Of a stretch of 12,402 nt of DNA, positions 5,877 to 12,259 are shown piece after piece (within the stretch, counting starts at the first letter, position 1; each line of letters starts with the position of its first letter). The notes below the pieces were generated by a model, which was not told where the DNA came from, searched no databases, and worked only from the letters and a program-made list of their open reading frames with translations. The DNA lies in the NCBI GenBank assembly GCA_025935655.1, contig JAICUV010000084.1, forward strand, positions 1 through 12,402, written 5' to 3'. A program made the position numbers and the translations under genes. Source of the DNA: Chloroflexota bacterium. Lineage in GTDB: Bacteria; Chloroflexota; Limnocylindria; Limnocylindrales; CSP1-4.

Positions 5877-6268
5877 GCACCCGCGCGACCCGGTCCGGCA
5901 GCGCCCGGCCCAGCGGCAGCGGCTGGGAGCTCGCGGTCTGGTACCTGATGCGGCTCACCGGCCTGGGGCTGTTCGTGACCGCGCTGGCGCACTACATCAT
6001 CGTCCACTTCCTGTACGACCCCTCGAGCCAGAAGGCCCAGTGGATCACCGACGAGCGGTGGGGGAACATCGCCTGGCGGACCGCGGACTGGCTCATGCTG
6101 ACGTTCGTGGTGTTCCACGCGTTCATGGGCCTGCGGATCGTCATCGGCGACTACACCAGCGGCCGCCTGCGGTTCTTCCTGACGATGCTGCTGTACGTCG
6201 GCGCGATCGTGATCTTCGCCCTCGGGACGATCGCGGTTGCCACGTTCCCGTTCCCGGTGAAGCCATGA
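5873..6268 (+). CDS. sdhD: Succinate dehydrogenase membrane anchor subunit
   Basis: This 131-aa protein has a short basic/Ser-rich N-terminus and three membrane helices, about residues 28-48, 70-92 and 100-125. The segment FHAFMGLRIVIGDY gives His82 and Asp93-Tyr94 with the same 11-residue spacing as haem ligand His71 and quinone-site Asp82-Tyr83 of E. coli SdhD. His40 and His45 in helix 1 (LAHYIIVHF) are additional. The ATG at 5873 is chosen because it overlaps the sdhC stop by 4 nt and the family sequence begins after it. Its own stop overlaps the sdhA start in the same way, so sdhC, sdhD and sdhA are translationally coupled in a chain. Confidence 0.92.
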   Translation: MSTRATRSGSARPSGSGWELAVWYLMRLTGLGLFVTALAHYIIVHFLYDPSSQKAQWITDERWGNIAWRTADWLMLTFVVFHAFMGLRIVIGDYTSGRLRFFLTMLLYVGAIVIFALGTIAVATFPFPVKP

Positions 6269-8010
6269 TCCGCGACCACGACGCGCTGATCATCGGGGCG
6301 GGCGGGGCCGGCCTGTGGGCCGCGCTCGAGCTGGCCAGGGCCGGCGTCGACTCGGCCGTCGTGACGAAGATGTATCCCACCCGCTCCCACACCGGCGCCG
6401 CCCAGGGCGGCGTGTGTGCCGCCCTGGGCAACCAGGAGGAGGACCACTGGGAGTGGCACATGTTCGACACCGTCAAGGGTGGCGACTACCTCGTGGACCA
6501 GGACGCGGCGGAGGTGCTCGCGCGCGAGGCCATCGAGACGGTCATCGAGCTCGAGCACATGGGCCTGCCGTTCAACCGGACGCCCGACGGGAAGATCGAC
6601 CAGCGACGGTTCGGCGGGCACACGCGCAACTACGGCGAGGGGCCGGTCATGCGGGCGTGCTTCGCCGCGGACCGCACCGGCCACATGATCCTGCAGACCC
6701 TCTACCAGCAGTGCGTGAAGCACGGCGTGACGTTCTACGACGAGTACCACGTCGTGGACCTCGTGACCGACGGTGGCGACCTGGGCGACGGTGGGCGAGC
6801 CGCCGGCGTCGTGGCGTACCGGATCGCGGACGGCGAGCTGGTCACCCTGCGCTCCAAGGCCGTGCTCCTGGCCACCGGTGGCTTCGGCCGGATGTTCCGG
6901 GTCACGTCCAACGCGTGGAGCCTGACGGGTGACGGCGTCTCGCTGGCGTACCGCCACGGCGTCCCGATGCAGGACATGGAGTTCTACCAGTTCCACCCGA
7001 CCGGCATCGTGGGGATCGGCATCCTGCTGTCCGAGGCCGCGCGCGGCGAGGGCGCCTACCTGCTCGACAACGACGGCTTCCGGTTCATGGAGCGCTATGC
7101 CCCCAAGCTCATGGAGCTGGCGCCGCGCGACATGGTCAGCCGGGCGATCGTCCAGGAGGTCCGCGCGGGCCGGGGCATCGACGGCAAGGACTACGTCTAT
7201 CTCGACGTCCGTCACCTGGGCCGCAAGAAGATCGACGAGAAGCTCCCGGACATCACGGACTTCGTCCGCGTCTACCAGGGCATCGAGCCGTACACGGACC
7301 CCATCCCGATCCAGCCCACGGCGCACTACGCGATGGGCGGCATCCCCACCAACCTGCTCACGCAGGTGACGCGCGATGCGGCCAACACGGTCGTGCCGGG
7401 CCTGTACTCGGCCGGCGAGGCCGCGTGCGTGTCGGTCCACGGCGCGAACCGCCTCGGGACGAACTCGCTGGTGGACCTGCTGGTCTTCGGGCGGCGGGCC
7501 GGGCGCCAGATGACGCGCGACATCCGCGGGCAGGACATGCCCGAGGTGGACGAGGCGGTGATGGAGCCGGCCCGGGCGCAGCTCGAGGCGATCCGGGGAC
7601 GCGCCAAGGGCGAGCGCAAGGAGAAGATCCGCAAGGAGCTCGCCGACGTGATGATGGACGACGTCGGCGTCTACCGCGACGACGCCGGGCTGCGTCGGGC
7701 GCAGCAGAAGGTGGGCGAGCTGCGCGACCGGTACGGCCGGGTCTCCGTGGACGACAAGGGGACGACGTTCAACACCGACCTGCTGGAGGCGCGCGAGGTG
7801 GGCTACCTCCTCGACTGCGCGGAGACCACCGTGGCGGCGGCCCTCGCCCGCACCGAGAGCCGCGGTGCGCACAGCCGCGAGGACTTCCCGGACCGGGACG
7901 ACGTCAACTTCCTCACCCACTCGCTGGCGACGAAGCGGGACGGCGCGATCAGCCTGGCCTACAAGCCGGTCACGATCACGAAGTTCCAGCCCAAGCCCCG
8001 TGTCTACTGA
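6265..8010 (+). CDS. sdhA: Succinate dehydrogenase flavoprotein subunit
   Basis: This 581-aa catalytic subunit oxidises succinate to fumarate and passes electrons through SdhB to quinone. The FAD-binding GAGGAGLWAAL starts at residue 11. His42 in RSHTGAAQGG is the expected covalent FAD attachment site (E. coli His45). Catalytic residues match: His244 in QFHPTGI, Arg288 in APRDMVSR, His354 in HYAMGGI and Arg396 in HGANRLGTNSL. The capping segment RGEGAYLLDNDGFRFMERY is intact, and the C-terminus HSREDFPDRDDVNFLTHSLA is typical. Length and motifs are full and normal. The ATG at 6265 overlaps the sdhD stop by 4 nt; sdhB follows after 16 nt with its own Shine-Dalgarno. Confidence 0.98.
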   Translation: MIRDHDALIIGAGGAGLWAALELARAGVDSAVVTKMYPTRSHTGAAQGGVCAALGNQEEDHWEWHMFDTVKGGDYLVDQDAAEVLAREAIETVIELEHMGLPFNRTPDGKIDQRRFGGHTRNYGEGPVMRACFAADRTGHMILQTLYQQCVKHGVTFYDEYHVVDLVTDGGDLGDGGRAAGVVAYRIADGELVTLRSKAVLLATGGFGRMFRVTSNAWSLTGDGVSLAYRHGVPMQDMEFYQFHPTGIVGIGILLSEAARGEGAYLLDNDGFRFMERYAPKLMELAPRDMVSRAIVQEVRAGRGIDGKDYVYLDVRHLGRKKIDEKLPDITDFVRVYQGIEPYTDPIPIQPTAHYAMGGIPTNLLTQVTRDAANTVVPGLYSAGEAACVSVHGANRLGTNSLVDLLVFGRRAGRQMTRDIRGQDMPEVDEAVMEPARAQLEAIRGRAKGERKEKIRKELADVMMDDVGVYRDDAGLRRAQQKVGELRDRYGRVSVDDKGTTFNTDLLEAREVGYLLDCAETTVAAALARTESRGAHSREDFPDRDDVNFLTHSLATKRDGAISLAYKPVTITKFQPKPRVY

Positions 8011-8012
8011 GC

Positions 8013-8018
8013 GGAGGG
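8013..8018 (+). promoter_or_regulatory. Ribosome binding site of sdhB
   Basis: GGAGGG ends 8 nt before the ATG at 8027, an ideal Shine-Dalgarno spacing. It fixes the start of sdhB at MQVDLRILRY. Confidence 0.7.
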
Positions 8019-8026
8019 AGACGACG

Positions 8027-8725
8027 ATGCAGGTCGACCTGCGCATCCTCCGCTACGACCCGGAGCGCGACACCAAGCCGCACGAGGAGCGGTACACGGT
8101 CGAGGCCGGCCCGATGGACCGGGTCCTGGACCTGCTGCACAAGGTCAAGTACGAGCAGGACGGGACGCTGACGTTCCGGCGCTCCTGTGCCCACGGCGTG
8201 TGCGGCTCGGACGCGATGCTCATCAACGGCCGCAACCGGCTCGCGTGCAAGATCCGCGTGGACCAGCTGGGCAGGAAGATCACCGTGGCACCGCTCCCGG
8301 GCCTGCCGCTGATCAAGGACCTCGTCGTCGACATGGAGGCCTTCTTCGCGAAGTTCCGGAGCGTCCAGCCGTACCTCCAGGCGGCGGACATGCCGCCGAT
8401 GCGCGAGCGCCGCCAGTCCGCGGAGGACCGGGCGAAGTTCGACGACACCACCAAGTGCATCCTGTGCGCCGCCTGCACGTCGTCGTGCCCCTCGTTCTGG
8501 GCGCAGCCCTCGTACGTGGGGCCGGCGGCCATCGTCAACGCCCACCGGTTCATCTTCGACTCGCGCGACGACGCCGAGGAGGAGCGCCTCGAGATCCTCG
8601 CCGACAAGGACGGGGTCTGGCGCTGCCGGACGATCTTCAACTGCACGGACGCGTGCCCGCGCGGGATCCACATCACGCAGGCGATCCTCGAGGTCAGCTC
8701 GAAGATCGTGGAGCACCGCGCCTGA
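8027..8725 (+). CDS. sdhB: Succinate dehydrogenase iron-sulfur subunit
   Basis: This 232-aa protein carries the electron chain of succinate dehydrogenase. The N-terminal ferredoxin domain has SCAHGVCGSD...LAC: Cys54, Cys59, Asp62 and Cys74 bind the [2Fe-2S] cluster, with Asp in the third position as in E. coli SdhB. The C-terminal domain has CILCAACTSSCP (Cys144, 147, 150, 154) and CRTIFNCTDACP (Cys200, 206, 210). By homology Cys144, 147, 150 and 210 hold [4Fe-4S], and Cys154, 200 and 206 hold [3Fe-4S]. PSFWAQPSYVGPAAIVNAHRFIFDSRD is the usual quinone-side segment. Length is normal. The RNase H gene follows within 8 nt, or overlaps if an upstream CTG is used. Confidence 0.97.
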   Translation: MQVDLRILRYDPERDTKPHEERYTVEAGPMDRVLDLLHKVKYEQDGTLTFRRSCAHGVCGSDAMLINGRNRLACKIRVDQLGRKITVAPLPGLPLIKDLVVDMEAFFAKFRSVQPYLQAADMPPMRERRQSAEDRAKFDDTTKCILCAACTSSCPSFWAQPSYVGPAAIVNAHRFIFDSRDDAEEERLEILADKDGVWRCRTIFNCTDACPRGIHITQAILEVSSKIVEHRA

Positions 8726-8733
8726 ACGAGCCG

Positions 8734-9225
8734 GTGCTGCCGGTCATCCCGCACATCGTCATCCGGACGGACGGGGCGGCCCGCGGCAATCCCGGTCCCG
8801 CATCCCTGGGGGCCGCGCTCATCGATGGCACGCGCGCGGACGCCCTGGAGCCCTCGGCGCAGCCCGACGCGACGATCTCCGAGGCCCTGGGCCACCAGAC
8901 GAACAACGTCGCCGAGTGGACCGGCGTCGTCGAGGCCCTGAAGCTGGCCCGGCGGCTGGGCGCGGAGCGCGTGGACCTGTTCCTCGACTCCAAGCTCATC
9001 GTGGAACAGCTCCACGGCCGGTGGAGGGTCAAGGACGCCAAGCTCCAGCCGCTCCACGCGGAGGCGAAGGCGATGCTGGCCGGGTTCCGGCGCTGGTCGG
9101 CCACCCACGTGCCCCGGGCGCAGAACTCGACGGCGGACCGGCTGGCCAACGAGGCGCTGGATCGGGTGGCCGCCGGCGGGCCGATGCGGGTGGCGCGGGC
9201 CCGACGGGTCGCGCAGGCGGAGTAG
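8734..9225 (+). CDS. Ribonuclease HI family protein
   Basis: This protein of about 163 aa has the RNase H fold and should cleave RNA in RNA-DNA hybrids. The first strand is IVIRTDGAARGNPGPASLGAAL with Asp13; then NNVAEWTGVVEAL with Glu61, VDLFLDSKLIVEQL with Asp85, and VPRAQNSTADRLANEAL with Asp135, completing the four acidic metal-binding residues (DEDD). The closing VPRAQNSTADxLAN is typical of the actinobacterial/Chloroflexota branch, where in some species the domain is fused to a CobC phosphatase; no such fusion is present here. The start is uncertain: GTG at 8734 is used, but CTG at 8722 would overlap the sdhB stop (CTGA) and has GGAG 8 nt upstream. There is no ATG before the first motif. 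The gene is a tight passenger of the sdh unit. Confidence 0.88.
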   Translation: MLPVIPHIVIRTDGAARGNPGPASLGAALIDGTRADALEPSAQPDATISEALGHQTNNVAEWTGVVEALKLARRLGAERVDLFLDSKLIVEQLHGRWRVKDAKLQPLHAEAKAMLAGFRRWSATHVPRAQNSTADRLANEALDRVAAGGPMRVARARRVAQAE

Positions 9226-9231
9226 GGGACC

Positions 9232-9870
9232 GTGGACACCATCGTCTGCTACGGGGACTCGAACACGCACGGGGCGGACCCCGTCACCAACGGACGCTTC
9301 CCGCGCCACGTCCGGTGGCCGGGCGTCCTCGCCGCGGAGCTGGGCGACGGCGCGTACGTCATCGAGGAGGGCCTGGGCGGCCGCACGACCCTGTGGGACG
9401 ACCCGTTCACGGACTTCCGGAACGGCAAGCCGTACCTGCTCCCATGCCTCCGGTCGCACCAGCCCGTGGACGTGCTGGTGCTGATGCTGGGCACGAACGA
9501 CCTCAAGTCGATCTTCGGGCGGGCTGCCCACGAGATCGCGGCTGGCGCGGGCGCCCTCGTCGACATCGCGCTGACGTCCGGCACCGGCCCCGATGACGGG
9601 CCGCCGGCCGTGCTGCTCCTCTCGCCCCCTCGCCTCGGCGAGCCCACGGACCGCTCCGAGCTGTGGGGGTTCGGCGGGGCGCGCACGAAGTCGGAGGCGC
9701 TGCCGCGGCTCTACCGGAACGTGGCCGAGGTGAAGGGCGTCTCGTTCCTCGACGCCGCCGCGCTCGTGGGCGGCGACCCCGCCGACGGCGTCCATCTCGG
9801 CGCCGCCGACCACGCGGTCCTGGGCCGGGCGGTCGCGGACGCCGTTCGCGCGATCCTCGGGCGGCGCTGA
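9232..9870 (+). CDS. SGNH/GDSL hydrolase, MsAcT-like esterase/acyltransferase
   Basis: This 212-aa enzyme closely resembles the Mycobacterium smegmatis acyltransferase MsAcT and arylesterase-type SGNH hydrolases. Block I is VCYGDSNTHG with nucleophile Ser10; VRWPGVLAAELG and VIEEGLGGRTT follow with an oxyanion-hole Gly; LVLMLGTNDLK holds Asn89; and DPADGVHLGAADH holds the Asp185/His188 pair. There is no signal peptide, so it is probably cytoplasmic. The natural substrate is unknown; family members hydrolyse small esters, and MsAcT also transfers acyl groups in water. The start is GTG at 9232, six bases after the RNase H stop, with GGAG 9 nt upstream. It is the last protein gene of the icd-sdh unit; rnpB begins about 41 nt later. 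Confidence 0.9.
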   Translation: MDTIVCYGDSNTHGADPVTNGRFPRHVRWPGVLAAELGDGAYVIEEGLGGRTTLWDDPFTDFRNGKPYLLPCLRSHQPVDVLVLMLGTNDLKSIFGRAAHEIAAGAGALVDIALTSGTGPDDGPPAVLLLSPPRLGEPTDRSELWGFGGARTKSEALPRLYRNVAEVKGVSFLDAAALVGGDPADGVHLGAADHAVLGRAVADAVRAILGRR

Positions 9871-9899
9871 GCGCGGACTGCCGATCGGCCGGCAGGCGC

Positions 9900-9905
9900 T
9901 ACACT
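9900..9905 (+). promoter_or_regulatory. -10 box (TACACT) of rnpB
   Basis: CTACACT ends 6 nt before position 9912, the first base of the perfect P1 helix of RNase P RNA. The predicted transcription start and the RNA 5' end therefore coincide. No clear -35 hexamer was found, as at icd. Confidence 0.5.
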
Positions 9906-9911
9906 CCGCGG

Positions 9912-10259
9912 GCCAGCGAGGCGGCCGGACGGTCGCGCGTCGGCCGGGCAACCGGCAGGCGTGAGGAAAGTCCGAGCTCCCCAGCGCAGGGTGGCGGGTA
10001 ACGCCCGTCCGCCGTGAGGCGAGGACCAGTGCCACAGTGACGATGCCGGACCTTCGGGTCCGGAGTGAAACGCGGCAAACTCCACCCGGAGCAAGGCCAA
10101 ATAGGAGGGCGCAACCCCGGTTCGCCGGGGGGAGAGGTGCGCTGCCCAGCCCTCGGGTCGGCTGCATGAGCCGTCGGGCAACCGGCGGCCCCAGATGGAT
10201 GACCGTCGCCGCGACGCGAGTCGCGGTACAGAACTCGGCTTACAGGCCGCCTCGCTGGC
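9912..10259 (+). ncRNA. rnpB: RNase P RNA, bacterial type A
   Basis: This is the catalytic RNA that removes the 5' leader of tRNA precursors together with protein RnpA. The ends pair perfectly: 9912-9926 (GCCAGCGAGGCGGCC) is the exact complement of 10245-10259, giving a 15-bp P1 helix. Conserved core elements appear in order: GAGGAAAGTCC (9963-9973), GTGAAACGCGGCAAACTCC (from about 10065), GGAGCAAGGCCAAATAGG (10088-10105), AGATGGATGACC (10193-10204) and ACAGAACTCGGCTTACAG (10228-10245). Two hairpins have UUCG tetraloops: 10046-10063 (7-bp stem) and 10115-10130 (6-bp stem). The length of about 350 nt suits type A. A -10 box lies directly upstream. No U-tract terminator is visible downstream, so the exact 3' end is uncertain by a few bases. 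Confidence 0.96.
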
Positions 10260-10277
10260 GAACCCCGGGTCCTGTTC

Positions 10278-10532
10278 CTAGTCCTCGTCCGGCCGGAAGA
10301 TGTGCGCGGCCGTGCACGCGTTGCACACCGGCATGGCAGAGTCCAGGTCGCCCAGCGGCACCGGGACCTTGCGATCCGGGAACAGGCACTCCACCTCGTA
10401 GATGCGCTCCTGCGCGCGGTCGAGCGACACGAGGCGCCGATACGTGCAGCGCTTGATGCGATGCGGTGCCAGGCGCGCCGGATCGTTGTCCGGGTTGTCG
10501 ACGGCGTGCGGGGCGGTGAGCGGGAGCGCCAT
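10278..10532 (-). CDS. Small conserved-looking cysteine protein, 84 aa
   Basis: I do not recognise a named family. The 84-aa product has four cysteines, Cys29 (IKRCTYRRL), Cys49 (VECLFPDR), Cys70 and Cys73 (PVCNACTAAHIFRPDED), with a CxxC pair near the C-terminus. This suggests a small metal-binding (zinc-ribbon-like) protein, although the first half does not show a regular CxxC. There is no signal or membrane segment. The reading frame is intact with GC-rich third positions on this strand, and the composition is coherent for a folded protein, so I think it is real. The ATG at 10532 is the natural start, but residues 1-25 are unconserved-looking and a later start is possible. It converges on rnpB, leaving only 18 nt, and is divergent from the LysM gene. 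Confidence 0.6.
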   Translation of the reverse strand: MALPLTAPHAVDNPDNDPARLAPHRIKRCTYRRLVSLDRAQERIYEVECLFPDRKVPVPLGDLDSAMPVCNACTAAHIFRPDED

Positions 10533-10542
10533 GAGCCGGGCG

Positions 10543-10571
10543 AGTGTCTCCGAGTGGCGGGTTCAATGCAA
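10543..10571 (-). promoter_or_regulatory. Weak promoter candidate for the 84-aa gene
   Basis: On the minus strand TTGCAT (10566-10571) and GACACT (10543-10548) are separated by 17 bp and end 10 nt before the ATG. Each hexamer matches its consensus at only 3 of 6 positions, so this is tentative. Confidence 0.25.
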
Positions 10572-10656
10572 CTGTAACGCCGCCGATTCGCCGGCGGCGA
10601 CGGCGGACGCGCAGCCTACCACCGCGGAATCGGCGCAGACAATGCGCAGGAGGTAC

Positions 10657-10662
10657 TAGACT
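10657..10662 (+). promoter_or_regulatory. -10 box (TAGACT) of the LysM gene
   Basis: CTAGACT is identical to the box before the 156-aa gene. It would start transcription near 10669, leaving a leader of roughly 37 nt. No convincing -35 is present. Confidence 0.35.
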
Positions 10663-10705
10663 CCCGGCGTCAACGCGAGCGCGCGACACCGTCTCACCGG
10701 GAGGG

Positions 10706-11581
10706 ATGGAGCTGAGCGACGATCCGACGACGGCGTCCGATGGCGCCGTCCGCGGCCAGGACGGCGGGGTGGCCGACGCCCCCCACGAGCCGGCCACGAT
10801 GCGTCCGGCACTGCCGATCCTCGACGATTCCACGCGTTCGCCGAACCCGGACGTGTGCCCGTTCTTCCGGCGCCAGTCCGAGGGGGTCCTGTTCGCGCCG
10901 CTGGGCAGCCCGGACGAGGAGAACGTGTGCGCCGCGATCGGCGTGCCCAAGCCCCAGTCCGCCCGCCAGCAGGAGCTGGTGTGCCTCAAGGCCGCGCACG
11001 CGGACTGTCCCCGGTACCTCCGCGGCGCGATCGGCCATCCCGAGCCGCCGCGTCCGCGACGCCAGTCCACGGTGCCCCGGGCGACCCTTGCCGCGCTCCT
11101 GATCCTCGTGCTCAGCGCCGGGATCTCGTTCGGGTTCGTGGTCCAGCGGGGAGGGATCGAGCTGCCGGTCGTCGCCGCGGCGCCCAGCTCGACGGCCGCG
11201 GCCATCGTCGCTACCGCCGCCCCGACCGACCAGCCCGCGTCCGCGGAACCGTCCGTCGCCGTCACCCCTGCGCCCACGTCGTCGCCCAGCCCCACGCCGT
11301 CGCCCTCGCCGTCGCCGACGCCGACACCCACCCCGAGCCCGACGCCCAAGCCGACGCCCAAGGCCACGAAGAAGCCCACCAGCGACCGCTACGCGTTGCT
11401 CAAGCCCTGCCCCAACAAGGACAACTGCTGGATCTACACGGTCCGGTCGGGCGACAACCTGAGCAGCATCGCGCACTACTTCGGCCACCCGCTCAAGACG
11501 ATCTACGCGTGGAATCCCCAGTACCCGGGGACGCCGCTGCGCGTGGGCGCCCAGATCCGGATGCCTCCGCCCACGCGATAG
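10706..11581 (+). CDS. Single-pass membrane protein with cysteine module and C-terminal LysM domain
   Basis: This 291-aa protein has four parts. Residues 48-108 form a cysteine module, CPFFRR...ENVCAAIG...QQELVCLKAAHADCPRYL (Cys51, 75, 93, 101), a pattern I recall from Chloroflexota LysM proteins. Residues 124-146 are a membrane helix. Residues 158-228 are a Pro/Ser/Thr-rich linker. Residues 243-288 (YTVRSGDNLSSIAHYFGHPLKTIYAWNPQYPGTPLRVGAQIRMPP) are a LysM domain, preceded by CPNKDNC (Cys235, 241), a likely disulfide. With the charged cysteine module inside and LysM outside, it probably binds peptidoglycan or another glycan and spans the envelope; the module's role is unknown. The start is uncertain: the ATG at 10706 has a GGAGG only 1 nt upstream, and an ATG at 10799 is an alternative that still keeps all domains. 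Confidence 0.82.
   Translation: MELSDDPTTASDGAVRGQDGGVADAPHEPATMRPALPILDDSTRSPNPDVCPFFRRQSEGVLFAPLGSPDEENVCAAIGVPKPQSARQQELVCLKAAHADCPRYLRGAIGHPEPPRPRRQSTVPRATLAALLILVLSAGISFGFVVQRGGIELPVVAAAPSSTAAAIVATAAPTDQPASAEPSVAVTPAPTSSPSPTPSPSPSPTPTPTPSPTPKPTPKATKKPTSDRYALLKPCPNKDNCWIYTVRSGDNLSSIAHYFGHPLKTIYAWNPQYPGTPLRVGAQIRMPPPTR
11276..11362 (+). repeat. Low-complexity Ser-Pro/Thr-Pro coding repeat
   Basis: This stretch encodes alternating SP, TP and KP dipeptides (residues 191-219 of the LysM protein) from near-identical CCG/CCC and TCG/ACG/AGC codons. It is an extended spacer between membrane and LysM domain. Such tracts change length readily by slippage. Confidence 0.8.
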
Positions 11582-11798
11582 CGAGCCGCTCGGCCGCGCC
11601 GCGAGCGCGGGGTTCGGCCCGGGAGGGCTAAGGCACCCCGCCCAGCTCGCGCGCGATGTTTGAGGTATCCCCGCCGATCCCGGGTAGCCAGCGGCCCGAT
11701 GGCACGGCCGTCGCCCGAGTCGACCATGCGGACATCGAACGACGCCGGTTGCAGCGGTCCTGAACGACAGGGCCGGACCGGTGCCGACGGAGGATCCG
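11582..11798 (+). other. Intergenic region, LysM gene to 104-aa membrane protein gene
   Basis: These 217 bp contain no gene that I can support. A GC-rich hairpin (CCGCGC at 11594-11599 with GCGCGG at 11605-11610) lies just after the LysM stop but has no U-tract. A second possible hairpin (GGTCCTG/CAGGGCC, about 11756-11774) lies just before the next gene. GGAGG at 11789-11793 is that gene's ribosome binding site. No clear promoter was found. Confidence 0.4.
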
Positions 11799-12113
11799 AT
11801 GTCCGCATCCGCACCCCGCGCCATCTCGACCGCTCCCGACATGCGCCAGCTCCTGGTCGTCGTCGGCGGGCTCATCCTCGCCGTCGCGCTCCTCGCCGCG
11901 GTGGCGATCGGCGGGCAGGTCTCGTTCCAGGGCACGACGGCCCGGGCCGTCCCCGCATCCGTCGCCCACGACCATGGCTGGAGCACCGCCTCCGGGTCGC
12001 AGGACCTGGTCGTCAGCTCCGCCAGCGGCGGCATCCGCTACACGGGCATCCCGTACCCGGCGCCGGGGAGCGACCGCCAGGGCGGCGCGAACGGCACCCG
12101 CTTCGCACAGTGA
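11799..12113 (+). CDS. Small single-pass membrane protein, 104 aa, unknown function
   Basis: I do not recognise this family. Residues 1-16 are short and mildly basic; residues 17-43 (LLVVVGGLILAVALLAAVAIGG) are one strong membrane helix; the remaining 60 residues are polar and Gly/Ser/Ala-rich (HDHGWSTASGSQDLVVSSASGGIRYTGIPYPAPGS) and probably extracytoplasmic, or the protein is secreted after cleavage. There is no cysteine and no catalytic motif. The start is the ATG at 11799, because GGAGG ends 5 nt before it; a GTG six codons upstream lies before this Shine-Dalgarno and is less likely. The gene stands alone and is closed by two strong hairpins. Confidence 0.65.
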   Translation: MSASAPRAISTAPDMRQLLVVVGGLILAVALLAAVAIGGQVSFQGTTARAVPASVAHDHGWSTASGSQDLVVSSASGGIRYTGIPYPAPGSDRQGGANGTRFAQ

Positions 12114-12117
12114 CCGC

Positions 12118-12146
12118 ACCGGCGCCGCCATCGCGGCGGCGCCGGT
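12118..12146 (+). terminator. Perfect 12-bp hairpin after the 104-aa gene
   Basis: ACCGGCGCCGCC (12118-12129) pairs exactly with GGCGGCGCCGGT (12135-12146) across a 5-nt loop, starting 5 nt after the stop codon. It lacks a U-tract, so it may protect the 3' end of the message or act with the next hairpin rather than terminate alone. Confidence 0.6.
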
Positions 12147-12155
12147 ACCCGCCGG

Positions 12156-12193
12156 ACGCGCCGTCCCCACCTCCTCCGGGGACGGCGCGTTTT
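12156..12193 (+). terminator. Intrinsic (rho-independent) terminator
   Basis: ACGCGCCGTCCCC (12156-12168) pairs exactly with GGGGACGGCGCGT (12178-12190) across a 9-nt loop and runs into TTTT (12190-12193). This 13-bp GC-rich stem with a U-run is a textbook terminator. It separates the 104-aa gene from the mraZ promoter 32 bp downstream. Confidence 0.88.
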
Positions 12194-12225
12194 CGTGTGT
12201 CCGGACACCCGTTGCAGAAAGGCCA

Positions 12226-12253
12226 TTGACGGGGGGAATCCGCGCGCTAGAAT
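12226..12253 (+). promoter_or_regulatory. mraZ (dcw cluster) promoter
   Basis: TTGACG (12226-12231) and TAGAAT (12248-12253) are separated by 16 bp; each matches its sigma-70 consensus hexamer at 5 of 6 positions. It is the best full promoter in the window. Transcription would start near 12260, at the first AAGTGG repeat, giving a leader of about 100 nt before mraZ. Confidence 0.75.
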
Positions 12254-12259
12254 GCCCAG

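Noticed and set aside
6151..8046. A long open frame of about 630 codons on the minus strand across sdhA
   Set aside because: It is antisense to a complete, motif-perfect sdhA. Its composition (Val/Asp/His/Arg-rich, no domains) is the usual mirror of a GC-rich gene.
8053..10167. A 704-codon minus-strand open frame across sdhB, RNase H, SGNH hydrolase and part of rnpB
   Set aside because: It opposes well-supported genes and a structured RNA. Absence of stops reflects high GC content.
10260..10280. Terminator for rnpB
   Set aside because: Only a short CCCCGGG element is present, with no stem of useful length and no U-tract, before the convergent gene ends at 10278.
10037..10456. A 139-codon open frame starting inside rnpB
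   Set aside because: Most of it lies within the conserved RNase P RNA core, and the rest opposes the 84-aa gene; no protein family resemblance.
11582..11620. Intrinsic terminator after the LysM gene
   Set aside because: A 6-bp GC hairpin exists but no U-run follows; in this base composition such stems are common by chance.
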